Shown here piece after piece: positions 1 through 8,806 of a stretch of DNA of 44,942 nt (the first letter of the stretch is position 1; the number at the start of each line of letters is the position of its first letter). The DNA is from Intrasporangium oryzae NRRL B-24470 (GTDB taxonomy: Bacteria; Actinomycetota; Actinomycetes; Actinomycetales; Dermatophilaceae). The notes beneath the pieces were generated by a model. That model saw nothing but the letters and a program-made list of their open reading frames with translations. It was not told where the DNA came from and did not search any database. A program made the translations under genes and the position numbers. Location: NCBI RefSeq assembly GCF_000576595.1, contig NZ_AWSA01000038.1, positions 1 through 44,942 on the forward strand. The letters are read 5' to 3'.

Positions 1-246
1 ACCGCCGGGACCTCCGGGCCGGCGCCCACCGAGACCGCACTGCGCGGGGCGAGCGCGGTCCGCGCCTCCTTCGCCCAGGCCCGGTCCGCGCCGTCGCGCG
101 CCGACGACGCCCCGAGCCGCGTTCCGCTGACCGACGACTCGGCCGTGAGTGAGGACGACGAGGACATCGAGCAGTCCGGCGACGTCGGCCGCACCGTCAT
201 CGAGAAGGTCCTCGGCGGCCGCGTCGTCGCCGAGATCGACGACTGA
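1..246 (+). CDS. dnaX: DNA polymerase III subunit gamma/tau, C-terminal end (partial)
   Basis: The frame is open from base 1 and ends at TGA 244-246. The last 81 residues are an Ala/Ser/Pro/Asp-rich linker followed by a short tail (GDVGRTVIEKVLGG, then VVAEIDD). As I recall, this acidic tail plus VIEKVLGG ending is the usual C-terminus of actinobacterial DnaX, the clamp-loader subunit of the replicative polymerase. The position just ahead of recR, DUF5063 and lysC is also where dnaX sits in actinobacteria. The AAA+ ATPase domain lies outside the window, so the call rests on the tail and the neighbourhood. Confidence 0.75.
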   Translation, partial: TAGTSGPAPTETALRGASAVRASFAQARSAPSRADDAPSRVPLTDDSAVSEDDEDIEQSGDVGRTVIEKVLGGRVVAEIDD

Positions 247-369
247 GCGAAGGCCGACGAAGGCTCGAAGAGGAAGGGTTCCCCCAGGGCTCCGGCCGAT
301 GCTGTCGCCCGATGGATCCGTCCACGGAGCGGGACCCGTCCGCTGTGACCGTCAAGCCCGATCTCGCTT

Positions 370-1180
370 GTGAGTGAGGCGGATTCGGCCTCGCCCCAGA
401 CGGATAAAGCGGTACCGTCGAACGTGACCTTCGACGTGACGCCGCAGGCGTACGACCGGTTCATGGGGCGGTACTCCCGGCCGCTCGCCCGGGTCTTCAC
501 CGACTGGGCCGGCGTGCGCGAGGGGCAGCGCGTCATCGACGTGGGCTGCGGCACCGGGGCCCTTACCGAGCAGCTCGTCGCACGGGTCGGGACGAGTGCC
601 GTCTCGGCCGTCGACCCCTCCCTTCCCTTCACCACGGCCCTTCGGAGCCGGTTCCCGGACCTCGACGTGCAGACGGCTGCCGCGGAGCACCTGCCGTACC
701 AGGCCGACTTCTTCGACGTCGCGCTGGCGCAGCTCGTCGTCCACTTCATGACGGACCCGCTCGCGGCCCTCCGCGAGATGGCCCGCGTCACCCGGCCGGG
801 CGGAACGGTCGCCGCCTGTGTCTGGGACATGGTCGAGGGCGGCCCGTTGGGCCTCTTCTACCGGGCCGCGCGAGACCTCGACCGTGGCGCCCCGGACGAG
901 CGCGAGCGGCCGGGCACGCGGCAGGGTCACCTCGAGGAGCTGTGCACCCGCGCCGATCTCGCGCACGTCGAGGGGGGGCTGGCTGGTCGTGACGGTGACG
1001 CACGAGACCTTCGAGGAGTGGTGGGAGCCGTACACCCTCGGCGTCGGTCCGGCGGGCGACTACGTCAGGTCGTTGCCGGCCGCCGCGCGGGAGGCGCTGC
1101 GCGAGCACTGCCGCGAGCTGCTCCCTCCTGCGCCGTTCCAGGTCAGCGCCGCGGCGTGGAGTGTCCGGGCCACCGCGTGA
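370..1180 (+). pseudogene. SAM-dependent methyltransferase, class I, frameshifted at a G7 run
   Basis: The GTG start at 370 opens a class I (Rossmann-fold) methyltransferase. It has a SAM-binding motif VIDVGCGTGALTEQL near residues 55-69, an acidic loop VDPS, and FFDVALAQLVVHFM with the downstream RPGGTVAACVWD strand typical of UbiE/Methyltransf_11 proteins. The frame stays sensible to about base 971 and then turns into Arg-rich nonsense. The expected C-terminus (WLVVTVTHETFEEWWEPYTL and onward, ending at TGA 1180) continues in the +1 frame. The switch falls on seven consecutive G at 972-978; six G would restore one protein of about 269 aa. This is either a real one-base insertion or a homopolymer read error. 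The substrate is unknown. Confidence 0.75.
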
Positions 1181-1224
1181 GGGTGCGTGAGCGGCATACG
1201 GCTCGATCGGGCTGAGATGCCGAC

Positions 1225-1259
1225 TCGACCAGGGAGCGGGCACCCCTACGCTGGGGCCC
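1225..1259 (+). promoter_or_regulatory. Leaderless-type promoter of plsC
   Basis: A TANNNT-type -10 hexamer (TACGCT, 1247-1252) is followed by exactly seven bases and then the ATG of plsC at 1260, so transcription would start at or next to the start codon. A -35-like TCGACC lies at 1225-1230 with a 16-base spacer. No ribosome binding site is present, which fits a leaderless mRNA, common in actinobacteria. Confidence 0.5.
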
Positions 1260-1937
1260 ATGTTCTACAGCCTCGGACGGACCGTGCTCGTCCCGCTGAG
1301 TCACGCCCTCTACCGGCCGACCATCGAGGGGAAGCACCACGTGCCCCGCGACGGCGGCGTCATCCTCGCGAGCAACCACCTGTCGTTCATCGACTCCTTC
1401 GCGATCCCGCTCGCGTCCCCGCGCCAGGTGCGTTTCCTCGCCAAGGAGGAGTACTGGACGGGCTCGGGACTCGGCGGGCTGCTCCGCAAGGGCTTCTTCA
1501 ACGCCGTGGGGATGGTCCCGGTCAACCGGCACTCCCCGACCGCGGCCCAGGAGAGCCTCGACACCGCGCTCGAGGTGCTGCGCGCCGGGGACGCGTTCGG
1601 GATCTACCCCGAAGGGACCCGCTCACGCGACGGCCGGCTCTACCGAGGACGGACCGGGGTGGCGTGGCTCGCGCTGACCGCCGGGGTTCCCGTCGTGCCC
1701 GTCGGTCTCATCGGCACCGAGAACATCCAGCCCGTGGGGTCGAGCTTCCCTACGCTCGCCAAGGTCACCGTGCGCTTCGGCGCCCCGATCGGCGTCGAGA
1801 AGTATGCGGGGATGCCGGCCGGCAGGGCTCGTCGCCAGCTGACCGACGAGGTCATGGACGCGATCGCGGCACTCACAGGTCAGGAGCGGGCCGAGGGCTA
1901 CAACGAGGTTCCCGGCGCCGCGGAGACAGAGGTCTGA
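1260..1937 (+). CDS. plsC: 1-acyl-sn-glycerol-3-phosphate acyltransferase (PlsC family)
   Basis: This 225-aa protein of the PlsC/LPLAT family transfers an acyl chain to the sn-2 position of lysophosphatidic acid, giving phosphatidic acid for membrane lipid synthesis. The catalytic HX4D motif is visible as NHLSFID (His40, Asp45), and the acyl-acceptor block YPEGTRSRDG lies at residues 116-125. A VVPVGLIGTE block follows near 145-155. Length is normal for the compact actinobacterial members. The ATG at 1260 directly follows a leaderless-type -10, with no better upstream start. Paralogues acylating other lipids cannot be excluded. Confidence 0.9.
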   Translation: MFYSLGRTVLVPLSHALYRPTIEGKHHVPRDGGVILASNHLSFIDSFAIPLASPRQVRFLAKEEYWTGSGLGGLLRKGFFNAVGMVPVNRHSPTAAQESLDTALEVLRAGDAFGIYPEGTRSRDGRLYRGRTGVAWLALTAGVPVVPVGLIGTENIQPVGSSFPTLAKVTVRFGAPIGVEKYAGMPAGRARRQLTDEVMDAIAALTGQERAEGYNEVPGAAETEV

Positions 1938-1958
1938 GGCTCCCTCGCCCGCGCGCCT

Positions 1959-2021
1959 ACGTCACTGCTCCGCCTGCGGGAGCAGTGGGACCCACTGCTC
2001 CCGCAGGCGGAGCAGTGACGT
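1959..2021 (+). terminator. Very long perfect hairpin with nested repeats, after plsC
   Basis: Two perfectly complementary 31-base arms (1959-1989 and 1991-2021) are separated by one base. Each arm is itself an inverted repeat: CACTGCTC, nine bases, GAGCAGTG. The element can therefore fold as one long hairpin or as two side-by-side shorter ones. It starts 21 bases after the plsC stop and probably ends that transcript, although there is no T run. It is much longer than an ordinary terminator stem. Confidence 0.6.
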
Positions 2022-2054
2022 GGTGGCGGCAACCCGCTGGGGCCACCCGCTTGC

Positions 2055-2075
2055 AGATGCGACCCAGTCGCATCT
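2055..2075 (+). promoter_or_regulatory. Palindromic operator upstream of the Ni/Co transporter
   Basis: The perfect inverted repeat AGATGCGAC-CCA-GTCGCATCT ends 11 bases before the GTG of the transporter gene. Size, symmetry and place fit a dimeric repressor site covering the promoter or leader. By context a nickel, cobalt or zinc sensor (Fur/Nur/Zur or NikR type) is plausible, but I cannot match it to a known box. Confidence 0.5.
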
Positions 2076-2086
2076 AGCGTGACGGG

Positions 2087-3214
2087 GTGGCCTCTCCCGC
2101 GACCGTGCAACCCGCTCGTCAGTCCGGCGAGCGTGCGGACCGACCCCGCCTTCGGGAGCAGCTGACCGCCGCAGACCGGCGCAGCCTCGCCGGGATGGGG
2201 CTCGTCGTCCTGCTCCTCCACGTCGTCGGCTGGGGCCTGCTCGTCTGGGTCGTCGCGCCACAGGAGTATCGCGTGGGCGGCCACCTCTTCGGCGTCGGGC
2301 TCGGCGTCACCGCCTACACCCTCGGCATGCGTCATGCCTTCGACGCTGACCACATCGCGGCGATCGACAACACGACGCGTTCGCTGATGGGCGGTCGACG
2401 CCGCCCGCTCACCGTCGGCTTCTGGTTCAGCCTCGGCCACTCGTCGGTCGTCTTCGCGATGGTCACCCTCCTCGCTCTGGGCGTTCGAGCGCTCGCATCG
2501 GCCCTACACGACGGCAGCGCCGTGCAGCGGCTCACGGGGCTCTGGGGCACGTCGGTGTCAGGCCTGTTCCTGCTGCTCATCGGCGCGGTCAACCTCGCGG
2601 CGCTCGCCGGGATCCTCCGGGTCGTCCGCGGCATGCGGGCCGGGCGCCTCGACGAGGAGGAGCTCGAGCGTCAGCTCGGTCGCCGCGGCCTGCTCACACG
2701 GGTCCTCGGTCGGGTCACCCGGGCGGTGTCCCGTCCGTGGCACATGTACCCCGTCGGCCTGCTCTTCGGCCTCGGCTTCGACACCGTCACCGAGGTCGGC
2801 CTCCTCGTCGCCGCCGGGGGAGCGGCCGCCGCCGACCTGCCCTGGTATGCCGTCCTCACCCTCCCCGTGCTCTTCGCCGCGGGCATGTCGCTCCTCGACT
2901 CGATCGACGGCGCCTTCATGACGTTCGCCTATGACTGGGCCCTCCACCGGCCGGTCCGGGCGGTCTACTACAACCTCACCGTCACTGCGCTCTCGGTCGC
3001 CGTGGCCCTCGGCATCGGTGGCATCGAGGTCCTCTCCGTCGTCAGCGACCGGCTCGGCATCACGAGCGGGCCGATCGCCGCGATCGGGTCGATCGACCTC
3101 GGTGGCGTGGGCTTCTGGGTCGTCGGGCTCTTCGCCGGGGCGTGGCTGCTCTCCCTCGCCGTCTGGCGGCTCGGGCGGATCGAGGAGCGCTGGGGGGCGC
3201 GGCTCGCCGAGTGA
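2087..3214 (+). CDS. NiCoT/NicO-family nickel-cobalt transporter
   Basis: This 375-aa polytopic membrane protein (roughly 7-8 hydrophobic segments) is of the HoxN/NixA/NicO type, importing Ni2+ and/or Co2+ across the cytoplasmic membrane. The family signature is present: HAFDADHIAAIDNTTR at residues 83-98 (the HX4DH metal-binding motif in TM2). A later block LFGLGFDTVTEVGLL and the GMSLLDSIDGAFM segment are also characteristic. The GTG at 2087 is the first start after the operator-like palindrome. It stands alone, convergent with the aminotransferase. No nickel enzyme is seen in this window, so metal specificity is open. Confidence 0.88.
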   Translation: MASPATVQPARQSGERADRPRLREQLTAADRRSLAGMGLVVLLLHVVGWGLLVWVVAPQEYRVGGHLFGVGLGVTAYTLGMRHAFDADHIAAIDNTTRSLMGGRRRPLTVGFWFSLGHSSVVFAMVTLLALGVRALASALHDGSAVQRLTGLWGTSVSGLFLLLIGAVNLAALAGILRVVRGMRAGRLDEEELERQLGRRGLLTRVLGRVTRAVSRPWHMYPVGLLFGLGFDTVTEVGLLVAAGGAAAADLPWYAVLTLPVLFAAGMSLLDSIDGAFMTFAYDWALHRPVRAVYYNLTVTALSVAVALGIGGIEVLSVVSDRLGITSGPIAAIGSIDLGGVGFWVVGLFAGAWLLSLAVWRLGRIEERWGARLAE

Positions 3215-3265
3215 CACCTCACCGACGGACGCCGCAGGCGGCCGTATGCCGCTCGGCGGGCGGGG

Positions 3266-4474
3266 TCAGTCGCGCGCGGTCTCGCTCGTGGCGCGGCGGA
3301 TGGCCTCGGCGAAGCGGGGCAGCGACTGCTCTATCGTCTCCATCGTCGCGGTGAGGCAGATCCGGAACCAGCCGGGTGTCTCGAAGAGCCGTCCGGGCAG
3401 GACGAGGACGCCGAGATCGGCGAGGACGCGGGTGAAGGCCTCGTCGTCGGGCACCGGCGACTCCGGCCAGAGGTAGAAGGTTCCCTCCGGGACCGCAACC
3501 CGGTAGCCCAGCTCGCGCAGCGCCGACACCATCCGGTCGCGTTTGGCCTGCAGGGCCGGCACGTCGAGCGAGAGCTCCTCGAGCCGGGGCAGGGCGTGCT
3601 GGAGCACGGCGTTGGGGAAGAGCCAGCCACCGGCGATCTGGAGGGTGTCGATCGCCTCCATGAGCACCTCCGCCCCGGGCAGGCCGGGTGGGACGGCGAT
3701 GTAGCCGATCCGCTGGCCGGGCGCGAGGAGCGTCTTGCCGTAGCTGTAGCAGAGCAGCGTCCACGGGTAGAACTCGGCAGGGCTGCGAAGGGTCGCCCCG
3801 TCGAAGACGATCCGGTTGTACGGCTCGTCGGAGATGAGCCAGATCCGGTGGCCGATCCGCCTCGAGGCGTCCTCGAGCAGCTCGGCGAGCGCGGCGAGCA
3901 GCGACGCGGGGTAGATCCTGCCGCTCGGGTTGTTGGGCGTGTTGACGATGACGACCCGGGTCCGTGGCGTGATCGCGGCGGAGATCCCGTCGAGGTCGAG
4001 GTCGAAGCTCGGCCGGAGGGCCGGCACCTTGACGGCCACGAGCCCGGCCTCGAGAGCCAGCCCCTCGTAGAGGAACCAGGGCGGCAGCGTGAAGACGACC
4101 TCGTCGCCCGGGTCGGCGACGGCCTTCATGGCGACCGTGATCGCGCCGAAGCCGCCGGTCGTCATCCGGAGGTTGTCCGCGGTCCAGTCGAGCGGGACGA
4201 CCCGCCGGAGCGACTCCGCGGCCGCCTCCTGCGCGGGCCGCTCGCTCTGCTTGTAGGCGAACCACAGCTCGTCTCGCGGCACGGTCGCGTCCTGGAGGGC
4301 CTCGACGTAGGCGGGCATCTGCATCTCGTGCGGGTCGCCGAAGGTGAGGTCGAGGACCCCGGGCTCGTGCCGCCGCTCCTGGTAGCCCGAGGTGTCGAAG
4401 TACTCGAAGAGCATCCGGAACGGCGCCGCGCCCTGGATCAGCGCACTGCGCCGTGAGACCTGCATGTCGTCCAC
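3266..4474 (-). CDS. PLP-dependent aminotransferase, class I/II
   Basis: A 402-aa fold-type I aminotransferase. It shows the substrate/PLP block NTPNNPSGRIYP, the cofactor Asp/Tyr motif SDEPYNRIVFDG, and the Schiff-base lysine in SYGKTLLAPGQRIGY (Lys247). The GTG start at 4474 is preferred because GGAGG lies eight bases upstream; an ATG three codons later is too far from it. The opposite-strand neighbour is recR, divergently transcribed. The amino-acid substrate cannot be read from sequence; members of this group include aspartate/tyrosine and branched-chain-like enzymes. Confidence 0.85.
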   Translation of the reverse strand: MDDMQVSRRSALIQGAAPFRMLFEYFDTSGYQERRHEPGVLDLTFGDPHEMQMPAYVEALQDATVPRDELWFAYKQSERPAQEAAAESLRRVVPLDWTADNLRMTTGGFGAITVAMKAVADPGDEVVFTLPPWFLYEGLALEAGLVAVKVPALRPSFDLDLDGISAAITPRTRVVIVNTPNNPSGRIYPASLLAALAELLEDASRRIGHRIWLISDEPYNRIVFDGATLRSPAEFYPWTLLCYSYGKTLLAPGQRIGYIAVPPGLPGAEVLMEAIDTLQIAGGWLFPNAVLQHALPRLEELSLDVPALQAKRDRMVSALRELGYRVAVPEGTFYLWPESPVPDDEAFTRVLADLGVLVLPGRLFETPGWFRICLTATMETIEQSLPRFAEAIRRATSETARD

Positions 4475-4606
4475 TGGAGCTCCCTCCGGCCGATCCTCCC
4501 CAGGCGTCAGGCTAGCCCCGCCCCGCCGTCCGGGACTGCGCATTCCCCCTGGCGCCCGGCCGGGCGGCATACGGGCGATGTCCGGGCTGGGGCTTAGGGT
4601 GAGGGG

Positions 4607-5206
4607 GTGTACGAAGGCGCGGTCCAGGACCTCATCGACGAGCTCGGGCGACTCCCCGGCGTGGGGCCCAAGGGCGCCCAGCGGATCGCCTTCCACCTGC
4701 TCCAGGCCGACTCCGATGACGTCACCCGACTCGTCACCGCCCTGACCGAGGTCAAGGCCAAGGTCCGCTTCTGCGACCTGTGCGGCAACGTCGCCCAGGC
4801 CGAGCGCTGCCGCATCTGCGCCGACCCGCGCCGCGACCAGACGGCGATCTGCGTCGTCGAGGAGCCCAAGGACGTCGTCGCCATCGAGCGCACCCGGGAG
4901 TTCCGGGGGACCTACCACGTCCTCGGCGGCGCGATCAGCCCGATCGACGGCATCGGCCCCGACGACCTGCGCGTCCGCGAGCTCATGACGCGCCTCGCGT
5001 CGGGCGACGTGCAGGAGGTCATCATCGCGACCGACCCCAACCTCGAGGGCGAGGCGACGGCGACCTATCTCTCCCGGCTCCTGCGCGACATCGGCGTGAC
5101 GGTGACCCGCCTCGCGTCGGGCCTTCCGGTCGGCGGCGACCTCGAGTACGCCGACGAGGTCACGCTCGGGCGCGCCTTCGAGGGCCGCCGCCGCGTCGAC
5201 GCCTGA
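4607..5206 (+). CDS. recR: Recombination mediator RecR
   Basis: This 199-aa RecR works with RecF/RecO to load RecA at gaps in damaged DNA. It has an N-terminal helix-hairpin-helix ([19 protein letters not shown]), a four-cysteine zinc finger (CDLCGN ... CRICADPRR, about residues 58-75), and a TOPRIM domain ([15 protein letters not shown] ... [16 protein letters not shown]). A C-terminal Walker-like strand [14 protein letters not shown] follows. The length matches the family. A -10-like TAGGGT seven bases before the GTG suggests leaderless or short-leader expression. Confidence 0.97.
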   Translation: MYEGAVQDLIDELGRLPGVGPKGAQRIAFHLLQADSDDVTRLVTALTEVKAKVRFCDLCGNVAQAERCRICADPRRDQTAICVVEEPKDVVAIERTREFRGTYHVLGGAISPIDGIGPDDLRVRELMTRLASGDVQEVIIATDPNLEGEATATYLSRLLRDIGVTVTRLASGLPVGGDLEYADEVTLGRAFEGRRRVDA

Positions 5207-5344
5207 CCCGCCCGTCCGGGCCACCCGTCCGGTCCCGCCCGACCAGTTCGTATGCCGCCGGGTCGACTCCGGGACCCGCCGCGCGGCAGACTGGGGGCGC
5301 GGCCGTGATCCGGCCGAGCGGCATACGACCAAGAGGGGACGGCC

Positions 5345-5932
5345 ATGGGATCCGAGGCGCCGGAGGACACCCGACAGGAGATCAGCGAGCTCGAGGGGCT
5401 CGCCGACCTGACGGCGCACGAGGCGAGCGCCTACCTGACCGCGGTCACCGAGGTCGCGAGCGGCACGTCCCCGGCCACGGCGATCCCGCTCCTCACGCTC
5501 GCCCTGTCGCAGGTCCTCGTCGCGGGGGCCCGCCTCGGGGCGATCCAGGACGTCGTGCCGGTGCTGCGCTTCGAGCCCGACACCGGCCCCGAGGACGATG
5601 TCGACCCGCTGCGGACGGCGCTCGCCAACGTCCTTACCGGCATCGACGAGTACGTCTACGTCGTCGACCCCATCACCTCGACCGAGCGCGCCGACGGTTC
5701 GGTCAGCGGCGACCTCGCCGACATCGCCGTCGCGCTGACCCACGGCCTCCAGCACTACGCGGCCGGCCGCCGCATCGAGGCGCTCTGGTGGTGGCAGTTC
5801 AGCTATCTCTCCGACTGGGGCGACCACGCGCTCATGGCGCTGCGCGCCCTCCAGTCGGTCCTCGCCCACCTGCGGCTCGACGCCGACGAGGAGACCGTCG
5901 GCGAGGCCGAGTTCGACGCGCTCCACCCCTGA
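5345..5932 (+). CDS. DUF5063 family protein
   Basis: A 195-aa soluble, acidic protein without signal peptide or membrane segment. As I recall it matches the actinobacterial DUF5063 family that is regularly encoded just after recR. Visible conserved features are the ELEGLADLTAHEASAYL start region, a helical middle and the HYAAGRRIEALWWWQFSYLSDWGDHA segment near residues 138-163. ATG 5345 has GAGGGGA just upstream. Function is unknown. Linkage to recR and lysC argues for a conserved cellular role, but this is context only. Confidence 0.82.
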   Translation: MGSEAPEDTRQEISELEGLADLTAHEASAYLTAVTEVASGTSPATAIPLLTLALSQVLVAGARLGAIQDVVPVLRFEPDTGPEDDVDPLRTALANVLTGIDEYVYVVDPITSTERADGSVSGDLADIAVALTHGLQHYAAGRRIEALWWWQFSYLSDWGDHALMALRALQSVLAHLRLDADEETVGEAEFDALHP

Positions 5933-6020
5933 GGCCGTGCTGCGACACGCGCGCTGTCTCGAAGCGTGGGCGCTGCGTCTCAGCATGCCGACCGCTCGGT
6001 CGGGGTCGACCTCGGCTCCC

Positions 6021-6054
6021 TAGACTGACATCTCCGCACGAGAGATCCCGGGAG
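6021..6054 (+). promoter_or_regulatory. lysC promoter -10 and ribosome binding site
   Basis: A good -10 hexamer TAGACT lies at 6021-6026, and a GGGAG Shine-Dalgarno at 6050-6054 stands five bases before the GTG of lysC. A matching -35 is not obvious. lysC may thus be expressed independently of the recR transcript. Confidence 0.4.
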
Positions 6055-6059
6055 TCAGT

Positions 6060-7331
<1,272 letters not shown>

Positions 7332-7420
7332 CCTCGTCATGACCGACCCCGGTCCCCGTCGAGGGGGGCCGCGGCCGGTGCGTCCCGGCCCGAGGCCTGA
7401 CCCTGCCCGTGATCCCGTCG

Positions 7421-7454
7421 CCTGAGTCGGCGCCTGAGTCGGCGCGACTCGGCG
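7421..7454. repeat. Short direct and inverted repeats after lysC
   Basis: GCCTGAGTCGGC occurs twice in tandem, then CGACTCGG forms an inverted partner (GAGTC-GGCGC-GACTC). TGATC appears on both sides. It may be a weak terminator or a regulator site for the next gene. Confidence 0.3.
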
Positions 7455-7538
7455 TGTGATCCGTGCGTGATCCTCCTCGAACGCGGGGAGCTCGGCCCTT
7501 CCCCGGCGCAGACTGGAGGGGGAGGGGAGGTGGTCGCC

Positions 7539-8723
7539 GTGGTCCTGAGGCGCGTCATCCGGTGGACCGTCGTCGTCGTGGTGGCCGTCCACGGACTGCT
7601 GCACCTGCTCGGCGCCGTCAAGGGGTTCGGGTGGGCGGACGTCCCCGCCCTGAGCGCCGAGATCGGGCCGTGGCTCGGACTGGCCTGGCTCCTCGTCTCC
7701 GTCCTCGTCCTCGCCGTCGCCGTGCTGCTCGCCCGCGGGACCTGTCCCTGGTGGCTGCCGCTCGTCGCCGCGGTCCTCTCCGAGGTCCTCGTCGTGACGG
7801 CGTGGCAGGACGCGTGGGCCGGGACGGCGGCCAACCTCCTGCTCCTCGCGGTCGCCGGCCACGCCTGGGCGCGCACCGGACCGCGCAGCCTTCGAGCGGA
7901 CTACGCAGACCACGTCCGGGCGGCGCTCGCCAGGCCGCGCACCCAGGTGGACCTGCGCGAGGACGACCTCGCCGGGCTGCCCGCGCCGGTCGCGCGCCTC
8001 ATTCGCCGGACGGGGGCGCTCGGGCGCCCCGCCGTCATCGGCTTCCGCGCTGAGCTCCACGGACGGATCCGCGGTGGTCCGTCGAAGCCCTGGATGCCCT
8101 TCACCGGCGAGCAGGTCAACCTCTACGGCCCGGACCCGTGCCGGCTCTTCCTCATGGACGCGACGATGTTCGGCCTGCCGGTCGACGTGCTGCACGTCTT
8201 CGACCGTCGGAAGGCCACGATGCGGGTGCGGCTCTGCTCGACCGTGCCGATCGTCAGGGCGGCCGGGCCCGAGCTCGACCGGACAGAGACGGTCACGCTC
8301 CTCAACGACCTCTGCCTGCTCGCCCCCGAGGCCCTCGTCGGCGCACCGGTCAGGTGGACCCAGGTCGGGGACGACAGGGCGACAGGCTCGTTGACGTTAG
8401 GCTCGTACACCGTGGCGGCCGACCTGACCTTCGACGCAGCAGGCGATCTCGCCGACTTCGTCTCGGACGACCGGGCGCGGGCCTCGGCGGACGGCCGGAC
8501 TTTCACACCTCAACGATGGTCCACGCCGGTCCGCAGTGTGGGGCAGTGGGACGGACGTCGGGCGTGCGGCGTCGGCGAGGCGCGGTGGCACGCTCCCGAG
8601 CCCGAGGGCACGTTCACCTACCTCGAGGTCGTCGTCGACGACCTGTCGCCGATCGAGGGTGTCCCCTGGGCCCGGACGCCCACGCCGTCGACGCGCTCCC
8701 TCGGCTCATCGACCCCTGGTTGA
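7539..8723 (+). CDS. DUF6544-like membrane-anchored protein
   Basis: A 394-aa protein. The first 110 residues are four hydrophobic helices (first: VVVVVAVHGLLHLLGAVKGFG). A soluble domain follows with the pattern LPAPVARLIRRTGALGRP, PWMPFTGEQ, FDRRKATMRVRL, ETVTLLNDLCLLAPEAL and FVSDDR, which I recall as the DUF6544/DUF6920 family. That family resembles a lipocalin-like or outer-face domain of unknown function. GTG 7539 is chosen because GGAGG (7526-7530) stands eight bases ahead; GTG 7530 is the alternative. Expression is probably independent. Confidence 0.7.
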   Translation: MVLRRVIRWTVVVVVAVHGLLHLLGAVKGFGWADVPALSAEIGPWLGLAWLLVSVLVLAVAVLLARGTCPWWLPLVAAVLSEVLVVTAWQDAWAGTAANLLLLAVAGHAWARTGPRSLRADYADHVRAALARPRTQVDLREDDLAGLPAPVARLIRRTGALGRPAVIGFRAELHGRIRGGPSKPWMPFTGEQVNLYGPDPCRLFLMDATMFGLPVDVLHVFDRRKATMRVRLCSTVPIVRAAGPELDRTETVTLLNDLCLLAPEALVGAPVRWTQVGDDRATGSLTLGSYTVAADLTFDAAGDLADFVSDDRARASADGRTFTPQRWSTPVRSVGQWDGRRACGVGEARWHAPEPEGTFTYLEVVVDDLSPIEGVPWARTPTPSTRSLGSSTPG

Positions 8724-8806
8724 GCGCGTTGAGCTCCATCGAAGGAACGCCACCCGATCCCGGACATCCAGTCACGACCGGCCGAGCCGTCGCAGCGACC
8801 GAGTCG

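Noticed and set aside
1959-2021. Long hairpin as a transposon end or IS remnant
   Set aside because: The arms meet with one base between them, no transposase fragment or target duplication is seen, and the place suits a terminator.
3266-5986. Very long open frames antisense to known genes, here and at 5832-8195, 19519-22182, 30667-33579 and 38944-41688
   Set aside because: They are the expected shadow of 71% G+C coding DNA: rich in Arg, Gly, Asp and Glu, without domains, and antisense to genes with clear motifs.
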